A DNA stretch of 64,000 nucleotides from Diphasiastrum complanatum (lineage: Eukaryota; Streptophyta; Lycopodiopsida; Lycopodiales; Lycopodiaceae), in the NCBI GenBank assembly GCA_029204225.1, contig CM055113.1, positions 8,766,364 to 8,830,363 on the forward strand. Direction: 5' to 3'. A program made the translations under genes and the position numbers. How positions within the stretch are numbered: position 1 is the first letter of the stretch; every line of letters begins with the position of its first letter. The notes under the pieces are model-generated. The model was not told where the DNA came from and did no database searches. It worked only from the letters and a program-made list of their open reading frames with translations. Below, in pieces: positions 43,991 to 55,779 of this stretch.

Positions 43991-46289
43991 TCACATATAG
44001 AGCTCATTGCTTTATCTAAAAACATTCAAACATAAATGTTTTCATTTGATCAACCTTTAAGCTAAAAAAACATAGCTCAAGAAAAATTCAAAACATCAAG
44101 TAACATTTTATAGTGCAACTTTGTATATTCAATCGAATAGATTATGGTAAAGTATAGTGAATTGAGGTACCATGTATGAAGTCTACAAAGTGGTTTCAAT
44201 TTTTAACAATACATTATATAATTCTATGCTATTAAGAAAAACACTATTTCTAATATGTAAATGTTTTCTTATTGAATGATACTTGAAGTTTTAGCCTATA
44301 TTACATGTGTAAAAAGCTATTAATTATACTTGGTCATACTATCATTCTCAAGGAATCATTAGCGAATTTGTTGCTAAGTTATTAATGGTAGCTTTTGGTT
44401 GTCCTTGGAAATTGGTATTACTTTATGATTGTGTGAATAAAATTAGGTCTCTTAAGCACTTAATTTTTTTATATATAAAAAAGTAAACTCATTTTGAGAA
44501 TATACAAATGATGTTTTGTAAAGATATTTTTCAACAAACTATTTCCTACTTGAAAGTTTTTAAAGAGAACAATTAATCTAGTAACTAGAGTAGAAAATTG
44601 GCCTAGAACATCCAATGCTACAACTCGTGAACAATGAAATCATTCATGAGGTAGTTCATTTTGGAAACATTATATGGAACAACATCATTGTATCAACCAC
44701 TTCACACTTTATATGTTAGGTGAAATGGAATAATCTACTTCTAAAGTTTTTACTTTGCAAATATAGTCAAGCCCAAAATCATACCCAAATGACACGATCC
44801 TCAAATAGATTGAAATAATCATCCAAGTTATCATAATACTTTTGTTATAAATAGAATATTGATACAAGCTTTTAAATTCCAAATCATAACAAACTGAAAA
44901 GTGACCATGAAGGTACATACAAACTTCTTGATACTGATTGAGAGAATGTTTTTCAAGTCTAGTCTTGAACATTTCATCTTTCAAAACTCATTTATAAAGC
45001 ATACACTATACATTCATGTATTCTAGACTCATTGTCCCAAAGGAATATTCTTCACGAGATATTTTATTTTGAAAATAGTCAAGTGGACATCACATGACTT
45101 GCATATTTTAAGATTACAAACTCCAAATACATAACATTGCTTTGTCATAAATTCAAAATGTAGTACATTATGCTAGAATCATTTATTATTTTTCATTATG
45201 GTTTAATAACCTTATCGTTTAATTCATTGCTATCTTCACTCTCTAACAAAGTCAACATTAAAAATTAAATCTATGCATATGCTCAACACAACTGTGGTAT
45301 ATTGTGTTGTGGTTCTTATTTTCTAGCTTGTACAAGAAAAACAAAGATTCTCGAATCTCAAGAGTATGAACACCACAAAATTGGAAGTCTTGAAAATCTT
45401 ATAATGTTATGGTATAAAAAAAAAATAGATGTTAAGTTGATAATGTGGTCATTAGGCTTGGATTGCAAACTATTGAAAGACTTAGAATCATAGATGGACT
45501 AGACTAGAAAGATATTAAACTACTTATGAGAGAGTTTCATGGTTGAAATCATTTACAAATGTATTTCATGATCTCTAAAAAAAAAAATAGTTACTACTCT
45601 ACTACTAAGAGCTTAAAAATCTTCCAACAATCTTCAACCACTACATTGAATTCATTTAAGTTTAAACCAATTCTATTTGCATGTACTTCTACCTCCTACA
45701 CTGCTTAATAGAGTGGGCTAAGAAATATGTCTTATACCTTTTTCTCAATAGTGCTAGAGATGGTGATAGATGTCCATCTTGTATTTCTCAGAATCTAAGC
45801 AATCTTGCCACAGTTCAAAGATTAGCTTTTCAGTTGATTTCAAAGGACTGAAAAGTAGTTTTTCTTCTTTGTTGATTGACCTCCTTTCCAAAACAAATAA
45901 TTTGGGTGATTCCATAATGTTTAGTGGCACCTAAAAGGCAATTGGTCCATAGTTTCTATTTACTTAGACAAAAGAAACGACGTTTGCTATCAAAATGTCA
46001 TTTTATAAAATCTATTAATCTATGTAATAATTTTTTTTTTAAAACTAGTTAATTTATAATCTGTACCCTCTTAAGAATAATTATCTAACAACCCAATCAT
46101 CTCATGTATATTTTCTTTTTCATACTTACATTAAATCAATCTACCAACTAGAATTGAGCATTAATTACAAATAAATTTATTTTGATTACCAAAATTCAAT
46201 GTTTTTGTAATAATCAATTTCATCTACTATCAAGTTTCAATATTGTCTTCTAGACCAAACTTTTACCATCTTTTGCATATGTTTGCCTG
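43991..46289. other. AT-rich spacer, no gene seen
   Basis: 2.3 kb without a recognisable domain. Short ORFs at 44709-44984 (-) and 45302-45493 (+) have no motif. The left end may contain decayed Gyp-D sequence. Confidence 0.4.
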
Positions 46290-46881
46290 ATGATAATTTA
46301 TGCGGCAAAGTGTCTTGACTTCTTCTATTATCTTCTTGCAACAACATAGTGATAACTCTAGTAAGAGTTAAGTCTGAGTGTGTCGATATGATCATCACTC
46401 AGTTCTCATATGTAGAGGGCAAGCTTCAAAGCAATGTCATGATTGCATCTTGATCGTCTATGATTGATCTGATAGTAGCCATCTGTTGCAAGAGATTCTT
46501 AAACTAGTTAATGTGATTCTGAAGAGAATCACAACAAACACCTTGAATGTGAAGAATTTCCTTCATAGATATAACTTGGTAGTTACGTCCCTCACGTCAT
46601 ATAGTGAGTTCAGGATGTCTTAGACGTCTTTTGATGTTTTAGCTTCAGTTCTGTGTCCAATCTGTGTATTTGATATATCTCATGAGGATAATAAGCGCAA
46701 AAGCTTTACCATCCTTTGATTTTCACTTTGAGTTGTCGTCTTCAGGTTTTACTTTTGTACCTGTAACAACATCTCATAATTCACTGGCAAATAACAAGGT
46801 CTTCATCTTAAATTTTCACAAATGATAATTGGATCCATTCATCTTGTCTGCGATAAGACCAACTTTACTTTGAGAATCCAT
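46290..46881 (-). pseudogene. Cop-E gag (copia)
   Basis: The minus-strand ATG at 46881 starts MDSQSKVGLIADKMNGSNYH, then LWKFKMKTLLFASELWDV, the typical copia gag beginning; farther on LLQQMATIRSIIDDQDAIMT and SLPSTYEN. Stops and shifts occur throughout. The same opening is found in Cop-F at 56284, so the two are one family. No pol of Cop-E was recognised to the left. Confidence 0.8.
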
Positions 46882-47044
46882 CTAAAACTTAGTCTATCGA
46901 TTGTATCGATGACGCTAAGATGTAGTAATCCCAACAATAGGAAATCAATTCTCTGATACTAAAAGATTGGAAAGAACTGAAGAGTTTGATATCAATTTGA
47001 TATTGCGAAAGATATCAAGTATCAGATAAAGTAGTAGCGAAATA

Positions 47045-47056
47045 GCTCTGATACCA
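47045..47056 (-). other. Cop-E primer-binding site (tRNA-iMet type)
   Basis: Minus strand TGGTATCAGAGC, an exact match to the copia consensus, directly following the LTR end ...TTTTCGACA. Confidence 0.9.
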
Positions 47057-48150
47057 TGTCGAAAATAGGTTAGATAATTGTAGCAAAAACTTCCTACTTC
47101 CAGTGCATGGCTACGCCTATCAAAAATTGAACAAAGCAATAGTGATGGGAATCACGTTCAATATTTAGCAACTAACTTTGAAATCGCTAGATACTAAGTG
47201 AAACGTAGCCAAACATGAAGTATTGAATTCTCAGACAATTTTATCAGTTACAAAGAAAATACAGAGATGCATGCATTCTGACATATATTGAACGCAATAA
47301 AAGATAGGTATTGATTCAGAAAAACAAAATCAGATGCTAATGAGCGCAAAACATTAGCGGATAGAAACCGTGCACTCTAAGTTGTCTCTGAGTAACTGTG
47401 GATAAGTCTGATAACAAGCAGTTATGCTGATAAGCAATAGCTCAATAGCAACTCTAAAATATCACTCAAGAGAGTTCAAGCTTAAAGGCTTGATAGAGAG
47501 CTAACTTACAATACTTGATGATATTAAACTGCTTACATTAAAATTGTATGAATATCATCGACTATTTATACTAAGAAATTAGGTCATCAATTCGATTTCC
47601 AATTGGCTGGTATCCACTGGCATCCATCTGGTTCCTCGTCATTGATTGCTAATAAGCTGTGAAATTGGCCATAAACGTTCTGTCTGCATAAATGAACCAA
47701 ACTGTCACTTTTGCAAAAATGAACTAAAACAGCCACAAGCGACACTGTCGCAAAAGGTGACACTATCAAAATTTTGCGAAAAACGTGACAGTGCCTTAAA
47801 AACTGATTTAGGGTCTTCTTAGGCTCTTTGGAGAAAGCGAAAATGCGACATTTTGTCAAGTAAAAAATGCGACTCTGCATAATTGCTTGCAAATCCTGAC
47901 AGACAAAAAAATACGAAAAGCGACACTGCATTTTTACACAAGATTCTTGATAGGCGACAACTTTGCAAAAAATGAGAAACTGAAGTGACACTAAGCTAAA
48001 ACTCCGTGTATTTTCTGACAGGTGAGAATGCCAAAGTGAAAGAAAAATGAAATGCGACACTGTGGTAAAACTCCGTGCAATTCTGTAGATTGTGTGAAAA
48101 CACTTGTAAAACTGCAGACTGTAAAAGAACAAAAAAATTCGCAGAATTGG
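47057..48150 (-). mobile_element. Cop-E 5' LTR
   Basis: Starts TGTCGAAAATAGG in plus coordinates; the outer edge near 48150 is approximate. The part 47640-48130 carries many short units of the gcgacactgt type, including the 13-bp palindrome GCGACACTGTCGC at 47739. A 181-residue minus ORF (48132-47587) lies wholly in this repeat-rich LTR and is rejected. Confidence 0.65.
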
Positions 48151-48337
48151 ATTCTCTTTGGAAGAGAGTAGTGATGCTTATAGAATTGATTAGGGGCTGA
48201 TTTTTTATCATGTTAGACAAGTTTTAAAGTGGGCTTTGGGTTTTTAAAAGTTTTGAAAAAAGATTTGTGGGATGGGTAGAGGAAGACTTCCTCTACATAC
48301 ACAAACTTTTTTTGGCAAAAAGCTTGATTCTAGCTAT

Positions 48338-48397
48338 GTGTTTTGATCAAAACTAGTGTTTTGATCAAAACTAGTGTTTTGATCAAAACTAGTGTTT
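48338..48397 (+). repeat. Tandem 18-bp palindromic unit
   Basis: tgttttgatcaaaactag is repeated three times. Each unit holds the perfect 14-bp palindrome GTTTTGATCAAAAC. Confidence 0.9.
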
Positions 48398-48997
48398 TTT
48401 TTTTGCATAAATGAAGTGTTTGAAGTTCTAATTTTCATTTTGAAGTTCTATTTTCAGACTTGTAAATTTGAAAATCAGATCTGAAAAGTGAAGTTTTCAT
48501 TCAAACTTCATTAATTACACCTTTCTATCTCCTAGTTTCATGAAGATGGCAATGTAGGAAAGGAATGGTAGTGCAACTTTGTCATAAAGCTTCATTACTT
48601 ATCCATTTCTAGACACTAGTTTCTTGGTTTTGAAAATCTAGAATAGTGAGAAATGTGAAAACTCTGGTTGCTTTTGATATGACAAATGGAATTGGAATGG
48701 GAATGGGAACTTTATGTAAACATTAGCTTGGATCAGTTAATTGAAGTTTACATAAAGATTTGGTTTTCATTTTTGCTTTTGATTTAAGGCAAATGTAGCT
48801 TGTTGTTGTTTTTCTCTTAAGCTTGGATTAAGCTTGCAAATAGTAGGCTTGGATTGAGCTTACAAACAATAAGATTGAATGAATAGAAGTAAATGCTTTT
48901 TAATTGCATTGGATGTAACGATTGAAGCATTTCTATCATTCTAATTTGAGCACTTGTTGTTGTATTTGCATAATAGGAAAACACACAAGCAACCCCA
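48398..48997. other. Gyp-E leader region
   Basis: Noncoding DNA before the chromovirus gag. The 5' LTR (which should begin TGCTACATACC) and primer site were not found, so the left end of the element is probably lost. Confidence 0.4.
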
Positions 48998-49960
48998 ATG
49001 GATCAAACCAATGAAAATCCAACATTTGATCTATCAAACCCATCCAATGTGGCACAAGCTCTTGAACTTTTATACCAACAAATTCAAGCCTCTAATAAGC
49101 AGCTTCTTGAAACTAATCAAAGAAACCAAGACTTAGAGTCTAGGTTAGCCAATCAGAAGAAGCATGTAGTTCCACCTCCTGTAAAAGTGTTTAAGAGGGA
49201 GAAGAAAGATAGGAACTTACAAGTGGTCAGTTCTTGGCTAAATGTTTGGAACAAATACTTTGCCATGAACCAATTCCCTGAATCTAAGAAGTTATCCACT
49301 GTCACCATGTTTCTTGAAGGAAGAGCCTTAGTTTGGTGGGATGACGTAGTTGCAAAAGGCAATCAACCTTGTACATGGGAAGATTTTTGCATAGTTTTTA
49401 GGGAATACTTCCTACCAATTTTAGATGACTATGAACACTTTCAAAAGTTGAGGCATTTATCAATGAATGAAGGTTTGGAATTTATTCAAGAATTTCATGA
49501 GTACCTGAATCCACTTTATAGTGACATTCCGCTTAAGGTACAAATGTTAATGTTTATTGATGGGTTACCAAAAGATTATCAAGTGGATGTTCATAGGAAC
49601 CATCCAAAAACCCTAGAAGATGCTATTAGGACTGCAAAATACTTTGATGACACACCTAAGCCACCTAGGGGTCAACAAGCTAATGAGCAAAAAAAAGGTT
49701 TTCAATTTAAGAGGAAGGATAGGGAAGCTATTAGTGAAACACATCCCAATTCCAATAATTCTAAGAAAATCAAGAAATTTTTTAAAAACAATCAAGGTGG
49801 CATTGATAAAGCTGAAGCTCATAAGAAGAACTTATGCTTCAAAGTGCAATGGCGAGGGTCACCTTGCACGAGATTGCGTCAATAACCAGCTTCTACCTCA
49901 GGTAATCTATCTCGAAGTAATGAGATGGATGTATTTTTTCCTTAGTTCTTTAGTCTTTGG
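48998..49960 (+). pseudogene. Gyp-E gag (chromovirus, Ty3/gypsy)
   Basis: A 295-residue frame from ATG 48998, the longest gag in the window. It has a coiled N-terminus, then VKVFKREKKDRNLQVVSSWL, FLEGRALVWWDDVVAK, WEDFCIVFREYFLP, LRHLSMNEGLEFIQEFHEYL and GLPKDYQVDVH, the normal gypsy capsid order. A frameshift near 49840 moves the zinc knuckle CNGEGHLARDC into the next frame, where the first cysteine is Ser. Gag N-terminal and capsid parts are intact; the protease that should follow has been deleted, since reverse-transcriptase sequence appears by about 50004. Confidence 0.85.
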
Positions 49961-50003
49961 ACCTAATGACCTTAAGTGCATCAAAAGTCAAGAAATTGAA
50001 CAA

Positions 50004-51145
50004 GGTAACCGTTAAAAATAGATATCCACTATCGCGGATGGATGACCTAATAGATTATCTTGGTGGTGCTGGGTACTTTACCAAGATAGATCTAAGGTCG
50101 GAATTTCATTAGATACGCATTAAGGCATAAGATATACCAAAAACCGGGTTTTGAACTCGCTTTGGTCACTACGAATTTTTGGTGTTGCCTTTTGGTTTGA
50201 CCAATGCACCGGCAACTTTCCAATAGATGATGAACGATTTGTTTAGGCCATGTTTGGAAAGAATTGTAATGGTATTCTTATATGATATCATGGTGTTCAG
50301 TAAGACTTTGGCAAAATATAAAGAGCATCTTAGGATTGTCTAGGACATCCTAAGAAGGGAAAAGCTCTTTGCCAAAGAGTCTATGTATGACTTTTTTTTT
50401 GCGAAGGAATTGTCCTACTTGGGACATATGATTTCCGAATGGGGAGTGGAGATTGAGGCCGATCGTATCCAGAGGATTATTGATTGGTCTATTCTCACCA
50501 CAGTTTGGGAAATCAAGTCTTTCTTGGGGTTTGTAGGATTTTTCCATCGGCATATTCTCCAATTTGCTCGATTGGCATTTTCCCTTACCCAGGCCTTGAA
50601 AGGTTATAAGAAGCTAAGCCGGAGGGCTAAGAGTCCACAAGTAGTGTGGATGGAGGATATGAATAATTGTTTTGAGTTGCTTAAGAAAAGTGTCACTTCA
50701 ACACCGATACTAATCATTGGCGATCCGAATAAGGCTTTTGTGGTCAGGACCGATGCCAATGATTATGCTATTGGAGCTGTTTTGATGCAGGATGGACATC
50801 TTGTGGCTTATGAAAGCAAGAAACTCAATCCTACTCAGTCTAGGTATTGTACCTATGAGAAGAAACTGTTTTCAATTGTTCATTCTTTGAAAATTTGACG
50901 ACATTATTTGTATGGAGCCAGATTTGAAGTTTTGATGGATCATCAGACTCTTCAATATTTCTGTGATGCTACAGATTTAAAGGGGAGGCAAGCTAGATGG
51001 GTTGAGCTGATGCAAATCTTTGACTTTTCTATACGCTATTGTAAAGGAAGTCAAAATACTCTCGCAGATGCTTTGAGCAGGTTACTGGTTATTAATCAGT
51101 TGTGCTTTATTGTTATAGAACCAAAATTGTTTCAGTCTCTTTAAG
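50004..51145 (+). pseudogene. Gyp-E reverse transcriptase and RNase H
   Basis: Starts within reverse transcriptase at [17 protein letters not shown], then KIDLRSEFH, a [27 protein letters not shown], a TAG, and VFLYDIMVFS. The catalytic box reads YDIM, so the first Asp of the DD pair is lost along with the surrounding YLDD order. The 50383-50898 frame carries ELSYLGHMISEWGVEIEAD, EIKSFLGFVGFFHRHI and, in RNase H, VVRTDANDYAIGAVLMQDG with its catalytic Asp and YESKKLNPTQSRYCTYEKKL. A TGA at the Trp of LKI(W)RHYLYG splits it; KGSQNTLADALSRL ends RNase H. Confidence 0.9.
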
Positions 51146-52600
51146 GACTATATGAGTCCGATCCTTTTTGGAAAGTATTGGCAACAAGTACTTTCGGGGG
51201 TCGATTCAGGTTTGCAAGATTCCTCGAATTAGGAAAAGACTAAAACAAATTTTCTAATTCGAAACAAGATTTTGTTTCGTAAAGGAAATGTGTGTGTATC
51301 GGAGAATGACACTGTAAGGGCCCAAATCTTGCATGAGTGTCATGATACTCCATGCGCAGGACATCCAGGTATACAAAGAACACTTGACTTAGTTCGAAGG
51401 CAATTTTGGTGGCCTAAGATGAAAAATCAGGTAGAGGCCTATGTACTTAAATGTACCAGTTAAATAAAGCAGAGAGGCTAAAATCTAGTGGCCTATTACA
51501 TCTTTTACATATTCCTACCGAAAAGTGAGAAAGTATACCTATGGAATTTGTGGTCGGGATTCCACATACAGGAAAGCGCCACAATTCGGTTTGGGGTCAT
51601 TGTTGACAGACTTACGAAGTTTGCTCAATTTATCCCAACGAAAACTATTGTTAAAGCATCAGAACTAGCTCAATTGTTTGTTGAGAGGCTTTTTCGACTA
51701 TACGGGCTGCCTTGCAATATTGTTAGTGACCGTGACCCAAAATTCACTAGGATTTTTTGGCAAGCAGTATTTGAAAAGTTGGAAACAACTTTAAGTATGA
51801 GTTCTACAGATCATCCGAAATCAGACGGTCAAACGGAAAGGACCAATCAGACGATGGAGGATATGCTTCAAGCATATGTGGGCCATCGACAGCCTGATTG
51901 GGAACAGTACTTTCCACTGGTGGAATTTGCATATAACAGTACAAAACATTCAGCGACCGAATTTAGCCCTTTCATGCTTATGTATGGTTTTCAACCTCGA
52001 TCACCAATTAGTGTTGGCATGAAAAATCTACGGGTGCAAGCCGCAGCTGATTTTTTTGCGGATATGCAAGAAATGTTACAGCTAGTTAAAGATAGCAGAA
52101 GTAGTGCCTAAGACAGGGCAAGGCACTATGTTGATCTATTTCGGAAGCACAAGGTTTTCATGGTCAACCACTAGGTGCTTTTGAGGGTCCCTAATCACTC
52201 TAGGGGCTAGAAAACTAGTAAGTGTGCAAAGTTGGCGCCTAGGTATTGCGGTCCTTTTAAGGTTATCCAAGAGATAAACAAGGTCGCAAACAAACTAGAC
52301 CTTCCAGCTAACGTTGGAATTCATCCTGTTTTCCATGTTAGTAAGTTGAAACCCTCGTTGGGGGTTGGAAAAACCCTGGTCCCTATGGAAGATCTAGTGG
52401 AGCTTCTTCGTGATGAGTCTGCGAGTGGACCGCCTGAACCTGAGGCGATTGTTAATAGTCGGTAGAGGACTCTACAGAGTAGAGTGCTTCGAGAATTTTT
52501 AGTCAGGAGGAGGGGCAAATCAGAAGAGGAGGATATTTGGGAAAAGGAGGCTGATCTCCAGAAGAATTTTCCAGATTTTTCCCTACAAGGAAAAATTTAA
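51146..52600 (+). pseudogene. Gyp-E integrase with chromodomain
   Basis: 51272-51463 gives the zinc module: ILHECHDTPCAGHPGIQRTL and RQFWWPKMKNQVEAYVLKC. After a damaged start of the core, 51580-52111 gives VDRLTKFAQFIPTK, LPCNIVSDRDPKFTR with the second Asp, and SDGQTERTNQTMEDMLQAYV with the Glu. Then WEQYFPLVEFAYNSTKHSAT and FMLMYG. 52232-52465 holds the C-terminal GPF(K)V module, [17 protein letters not shown] and [14 protein letters not shown]. After one stop SRVLREFLVRRRGKSEEEDI and WEKEADLQKNFPDF form a chromodomain, which targets integration to histone-marked chromatin in chromoviruses. Confidence 0.9.
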
Positions 52601-52616
52601 GTTTAGGGGGAAGGAA
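52601..52616 (+). other. Gyp-E polypurine tract
   Basis: gtttagggggaaggaa directly precedes the LTR start TGCTACATACC; it would prime plus-strand DNA synthesis. Confidence 0.8.
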
Positions 52617-53750
52617 TGCTACATACCTATGTAAATAGCAGTACTTCACACCCCTAATAGTCCATTTAGTGTTGCCGGCTAAATGGCAAGGTACCCTTAG
52701 GATTAAGGATATGTGCCCTTGGATAAGGACAGGCAAGTGACTATACCATAGTTGGAGGTATGGAGTCACGTGACCCTTGGATAAGGGGTACCCTTAGTAT
52801 TAAGGATAGATGTCTTAGATTAAGGTACTAGTGTCTTTCGTTAAGAGCAGGTAGGTGTCTATGCCTTGGATGGAGGTATGGAACCTAGAGAGGTGTTAGA
52901 AAGTCATGGATGACTATTTTTCTAAACCTTGGGCCTCAACCTTGAACCATATCACGTTATTGGTCTAGGACCAAAGTATACATGCACAACTTGGGCAATG
53001 GGACCTAGTAGGAGGGCGCCCTTCTAAAGTGTCCATTTAGTTCCCAACTCCCACAAGAAAGACATTCAATGAGTCATAGGTTATGGAAGGAGTCTCTTGA
53101 CCTTCCATAAGCCTATGGAGGCTCTTGGAGATTCTTTAACTCCCCTAGGCTTCTCTCTCTCTCATTGGATGAGCATGGAACTCCATAGTGCATTAGAGGA
53201 GTCCATGGGCCATCTATATGAGGGTAGTAGGGCGCCCATTGGGATGGGGGGAGATCTCTCTTGTTTGCTTTGCTTATGCTCTAGTGTTGCTACTAGTGTG
53301 TAGAGTGCTTTCTTGTGGTAGTATGCTTAAGGTTTGGATCTTGCTTATGGTATGGGACATAAATAGGGTTTGGATCTTGAGTATGCTATGGAGTGTTGTG
53401 GTATGCTTGTGATTTGTTTATGGTTAGCAAGGGGGTGCTAGATAGGTCTTACTTGGAGCTTGGATCTAGCTATAGTTGGGTGGTGAATACTTGAGGCCAG
53501 CTTGTTATATATCTTTGTGTTTAAAGAGTAGGGACACAGGCAGAGGAGAGATCCTTGGAGGCTTGTAAATCCTTACTTGCAGGTGAAGACATCCTAGCTT
53601 GGAGTTGGGGAGCATCTTGAAGCTTGTAGGTTGCTTGGAGGACATTTGGAGGCTCTACCTTGGATTTAGAGGACTTCCTCACCTCTACTTATAATATTGG
53701 AAGTCCAATTTCTTCCTTGTCTCCTTCGGGATTTATACATAGGCGATACA
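52617..53750 (+). mobile_element. Gyp-E 3' LTR (about 1134 bp)
   Basis: Starts TGCTACATACC after the polypurine tract and ends ...GGCGATACA at the point where Cop-F pol homology resumes. It contains repeated blocks such as cccttggataagg and gtacccttag.attaaggat between 52690 and 52860. No 5' partner is present in the window. Confidence 0.75.
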
Positions 53751-53756
53751 ATCGAA

Positions 53757-55570
53757 TACTGGAAGGTTCTTCACTAAAGGCTTAGATCCTGTCCAAACCT
53801 CGTAAGGTGTTTTGCTTGAGAGGGCTCTAGTCAGACATATGTTTTGGATGTAAGGTGTAGTGGAGATAGCTTCAGCCGAGAAGCATTTCGACAGTGATGC
53901 ATGAACGAGCATACACTTAGCTGACTTGATTAGGGTATGATTTTTTTCTGTCGACTAGCCCATTCGACTAAGGTGAATAGGGAGTTATGGACTATTTTTG
54001 ATGTCTTGACTAAGGCAATGCTTCTTGAATTTGGTAGAGATATATTCTCCACCATTGTCATATCTCATGGCTTTGATTTTCTTGTCAGATTCCTTCTCTA
54101 CATCCTCCTTGAAGGCTTTGAAGAGGTTGCGTACCTCTGATTTCCTTTTGATAAAATACATTGTTGTCCTTCTAGAAAACTCATCAATAAAAGTAATAAA
54201 ATATTTTGCATCCTTCAATGAAGTATTTTGCATTGGGCCACATATGTCTTAATGTACAATTTCTAAGAGCTCTCTAGCGACATGTTGGTGACTTGATCTA
54301 AAGGGTTTCTGTGAAAAATCAGAGATGCAAACACATTTAGTTCATCAATGATCTTTAGCCAAATTTGGTTGCACATCTAGAAATAGCTAGAAGATAGAAA
54401 TCACTACTTTATGCATGCTAGAATTTAGAAATGCACGTGTGAAAGCTAGATCAACCATAAAATCAACATTCTACACATAGAAACTCAAGATATCAAGAGA
54501 GAAACACATGAGATGGACATAGAAACACAAGAGATGAATTCTCCACAGAGAAAAAAAAACTTTGATGATTATTTCTCCGTGTAGGTACAACTATGTATAG
54601 CTTCCAAAATGTCATTTGGCCACTTGTCCCAAACTTGGCCTAATTTGGAAACTTCTAGATACTTCATCAAAAATCTAGAAATACTAGTCTATATGCAATG
54701 TACCAAAATTAGCCACTTTTCTACTTGCCAAAAATAGTACAAACACTATTTAGGCCTTTATTGACAAATATGAAACTATCTCTAAGTTGAGATTTCATTT
54801 TGGCCTCCAAAAATGCCAATTAACTAACAAACTAGTTGACAATTTTTCACAGTTTCCTAGCCTGTTTTTCAACTATACATTCTTGGCAGACAAATAATTT
54901 GACTTTCCTATTTGGATAGTCGAGATCAAGCACAATGGACTATTTAGACATGTCTGATATAGAAGAATAATTCAAATGACCAAGTCTATAGTGCCAAAGT
55001 AAACTTTTATTGATCTGAATAGAGGTATTAAGAGCCTGATTAGAGGCAAAATAACAATAACTTCTGTACAAGTATCCATGCCTCTTTTTTAGTGTTATGA
55101 TCTTGTTTGTCCTATCAACTACTTTACATTGTTCTGATTCAAATTCTACTTTATGTCCTAAATCTGTAATTCTACTAATGAAGAGCAGATTTATAGAAAG
55201 ATTTGGTATATGAAGGACATTGGATCATTTGGAAATTTTAATCTTACAATATCTTCACCTTTGATAGCATGTGTGATATTGTCACCAATGTGAGCATATT
55301 TCTTTGTATTGTACGATGTATAGGACTCAAAACAGCTGATATGGCTAGTCATGTGCTGAGTGGCTCTGGAGTCGAGAAACTAAGAGCTGTTGTTTGATGC
55401 TTTGTCATGAATACATTGTGGTCCACTTCTGGACTGGGGTTAGACGCCTCTACAGTTGCATTTTCTTGTTGATTTGATTGCCCCTTGATGCTATTTTTGG
55501 CCTTTAGTATCCGACAATCTTGAATCTCGTGGTTGGTTCGTTTGTAGTATCTACATAATAGCTTATTTTT
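53757..55570 (-). pseudogene. Cop-F gag end, protease and integrase
   Basis: Minus-strand order from the right: zinc knuckle CRYYKRTNHEIQDC (second Cys changed to Tyr) at about 55550; a decayed protease; GHKVEFESEQC and KKRHGYLYR of the pre-integrase; LLWHYRLGHLNY and LFVCQECIVEKQARK of the integrase zinc module at about 54860. A 542-bp insertion follows. The core resumes with DICGPMQNTSLKDAKYFITF, FIDEFSRRTTMYF and RYDNGGEYISTKFKKHC, the second catalytic Asp. The Glu block is damaged (VEWASRQ), and SKTPYEVW-like sequence ends at 53757 against the Gyp-E LTR. Reverse transcriptase is not seen. Confidence 0.85.
54305..54856. mobile_element. 542-bp TG...CA insertion with GTTTC duplication
   Basis: The insert 54310-54851 begins TGTGAAAAATC and ends ATTTTTCACA, an inverted terminal match of 10 bp. 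GTTTC flanks it on both sides (54305-54309 and 54852-54856). Removing it rejoins the copia integrase reading ...EKQARK / QKPFRSSHQ. The TG...CA ends and 5-bp duplication fit a solo LTR; the inverted ends could also fit a short MITE. No ORF inside and no second copy in the window. Confidence 0.8.
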
Positions 55571-55678
55571 TGTCGGTGGATTCCACTACTCTTGACTCTA
55601 GGTCGACTTCTATTTTGAGCTTTTTGTCGGTGGATTCAACTACTCTTGACTTTGGGTCGACTTCTATTTTGAGCCTTT
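55571..55678 (+). repeat. 54-bp tandem duplication in Cop-F gag
   Basis: tgtcggtggattc(c/a)actac starts at 55571 and 55625. The period keeps frame (18 residues), and on the gag strand gives two copies of a basic QNRSRP(R/K)VKSS segment upstream of the zinc knuckle. Confidence 0.85.
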
Positions 55679-55779
55679 CTTCTCCACTTGTTTGTATAGA
55701 GGGTGTGAGAGTCAGCATTCGAGGAACTAGAGGACCTATTCGATTTTCTTCCTACATCAACATTGAAAAGACTCTAGGT

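Noticed and set aside
47587-48132. 181-residue minus ORF
   Set aside because: It lies entirely within the repeat-rich Cop-E LTR and has no domain.
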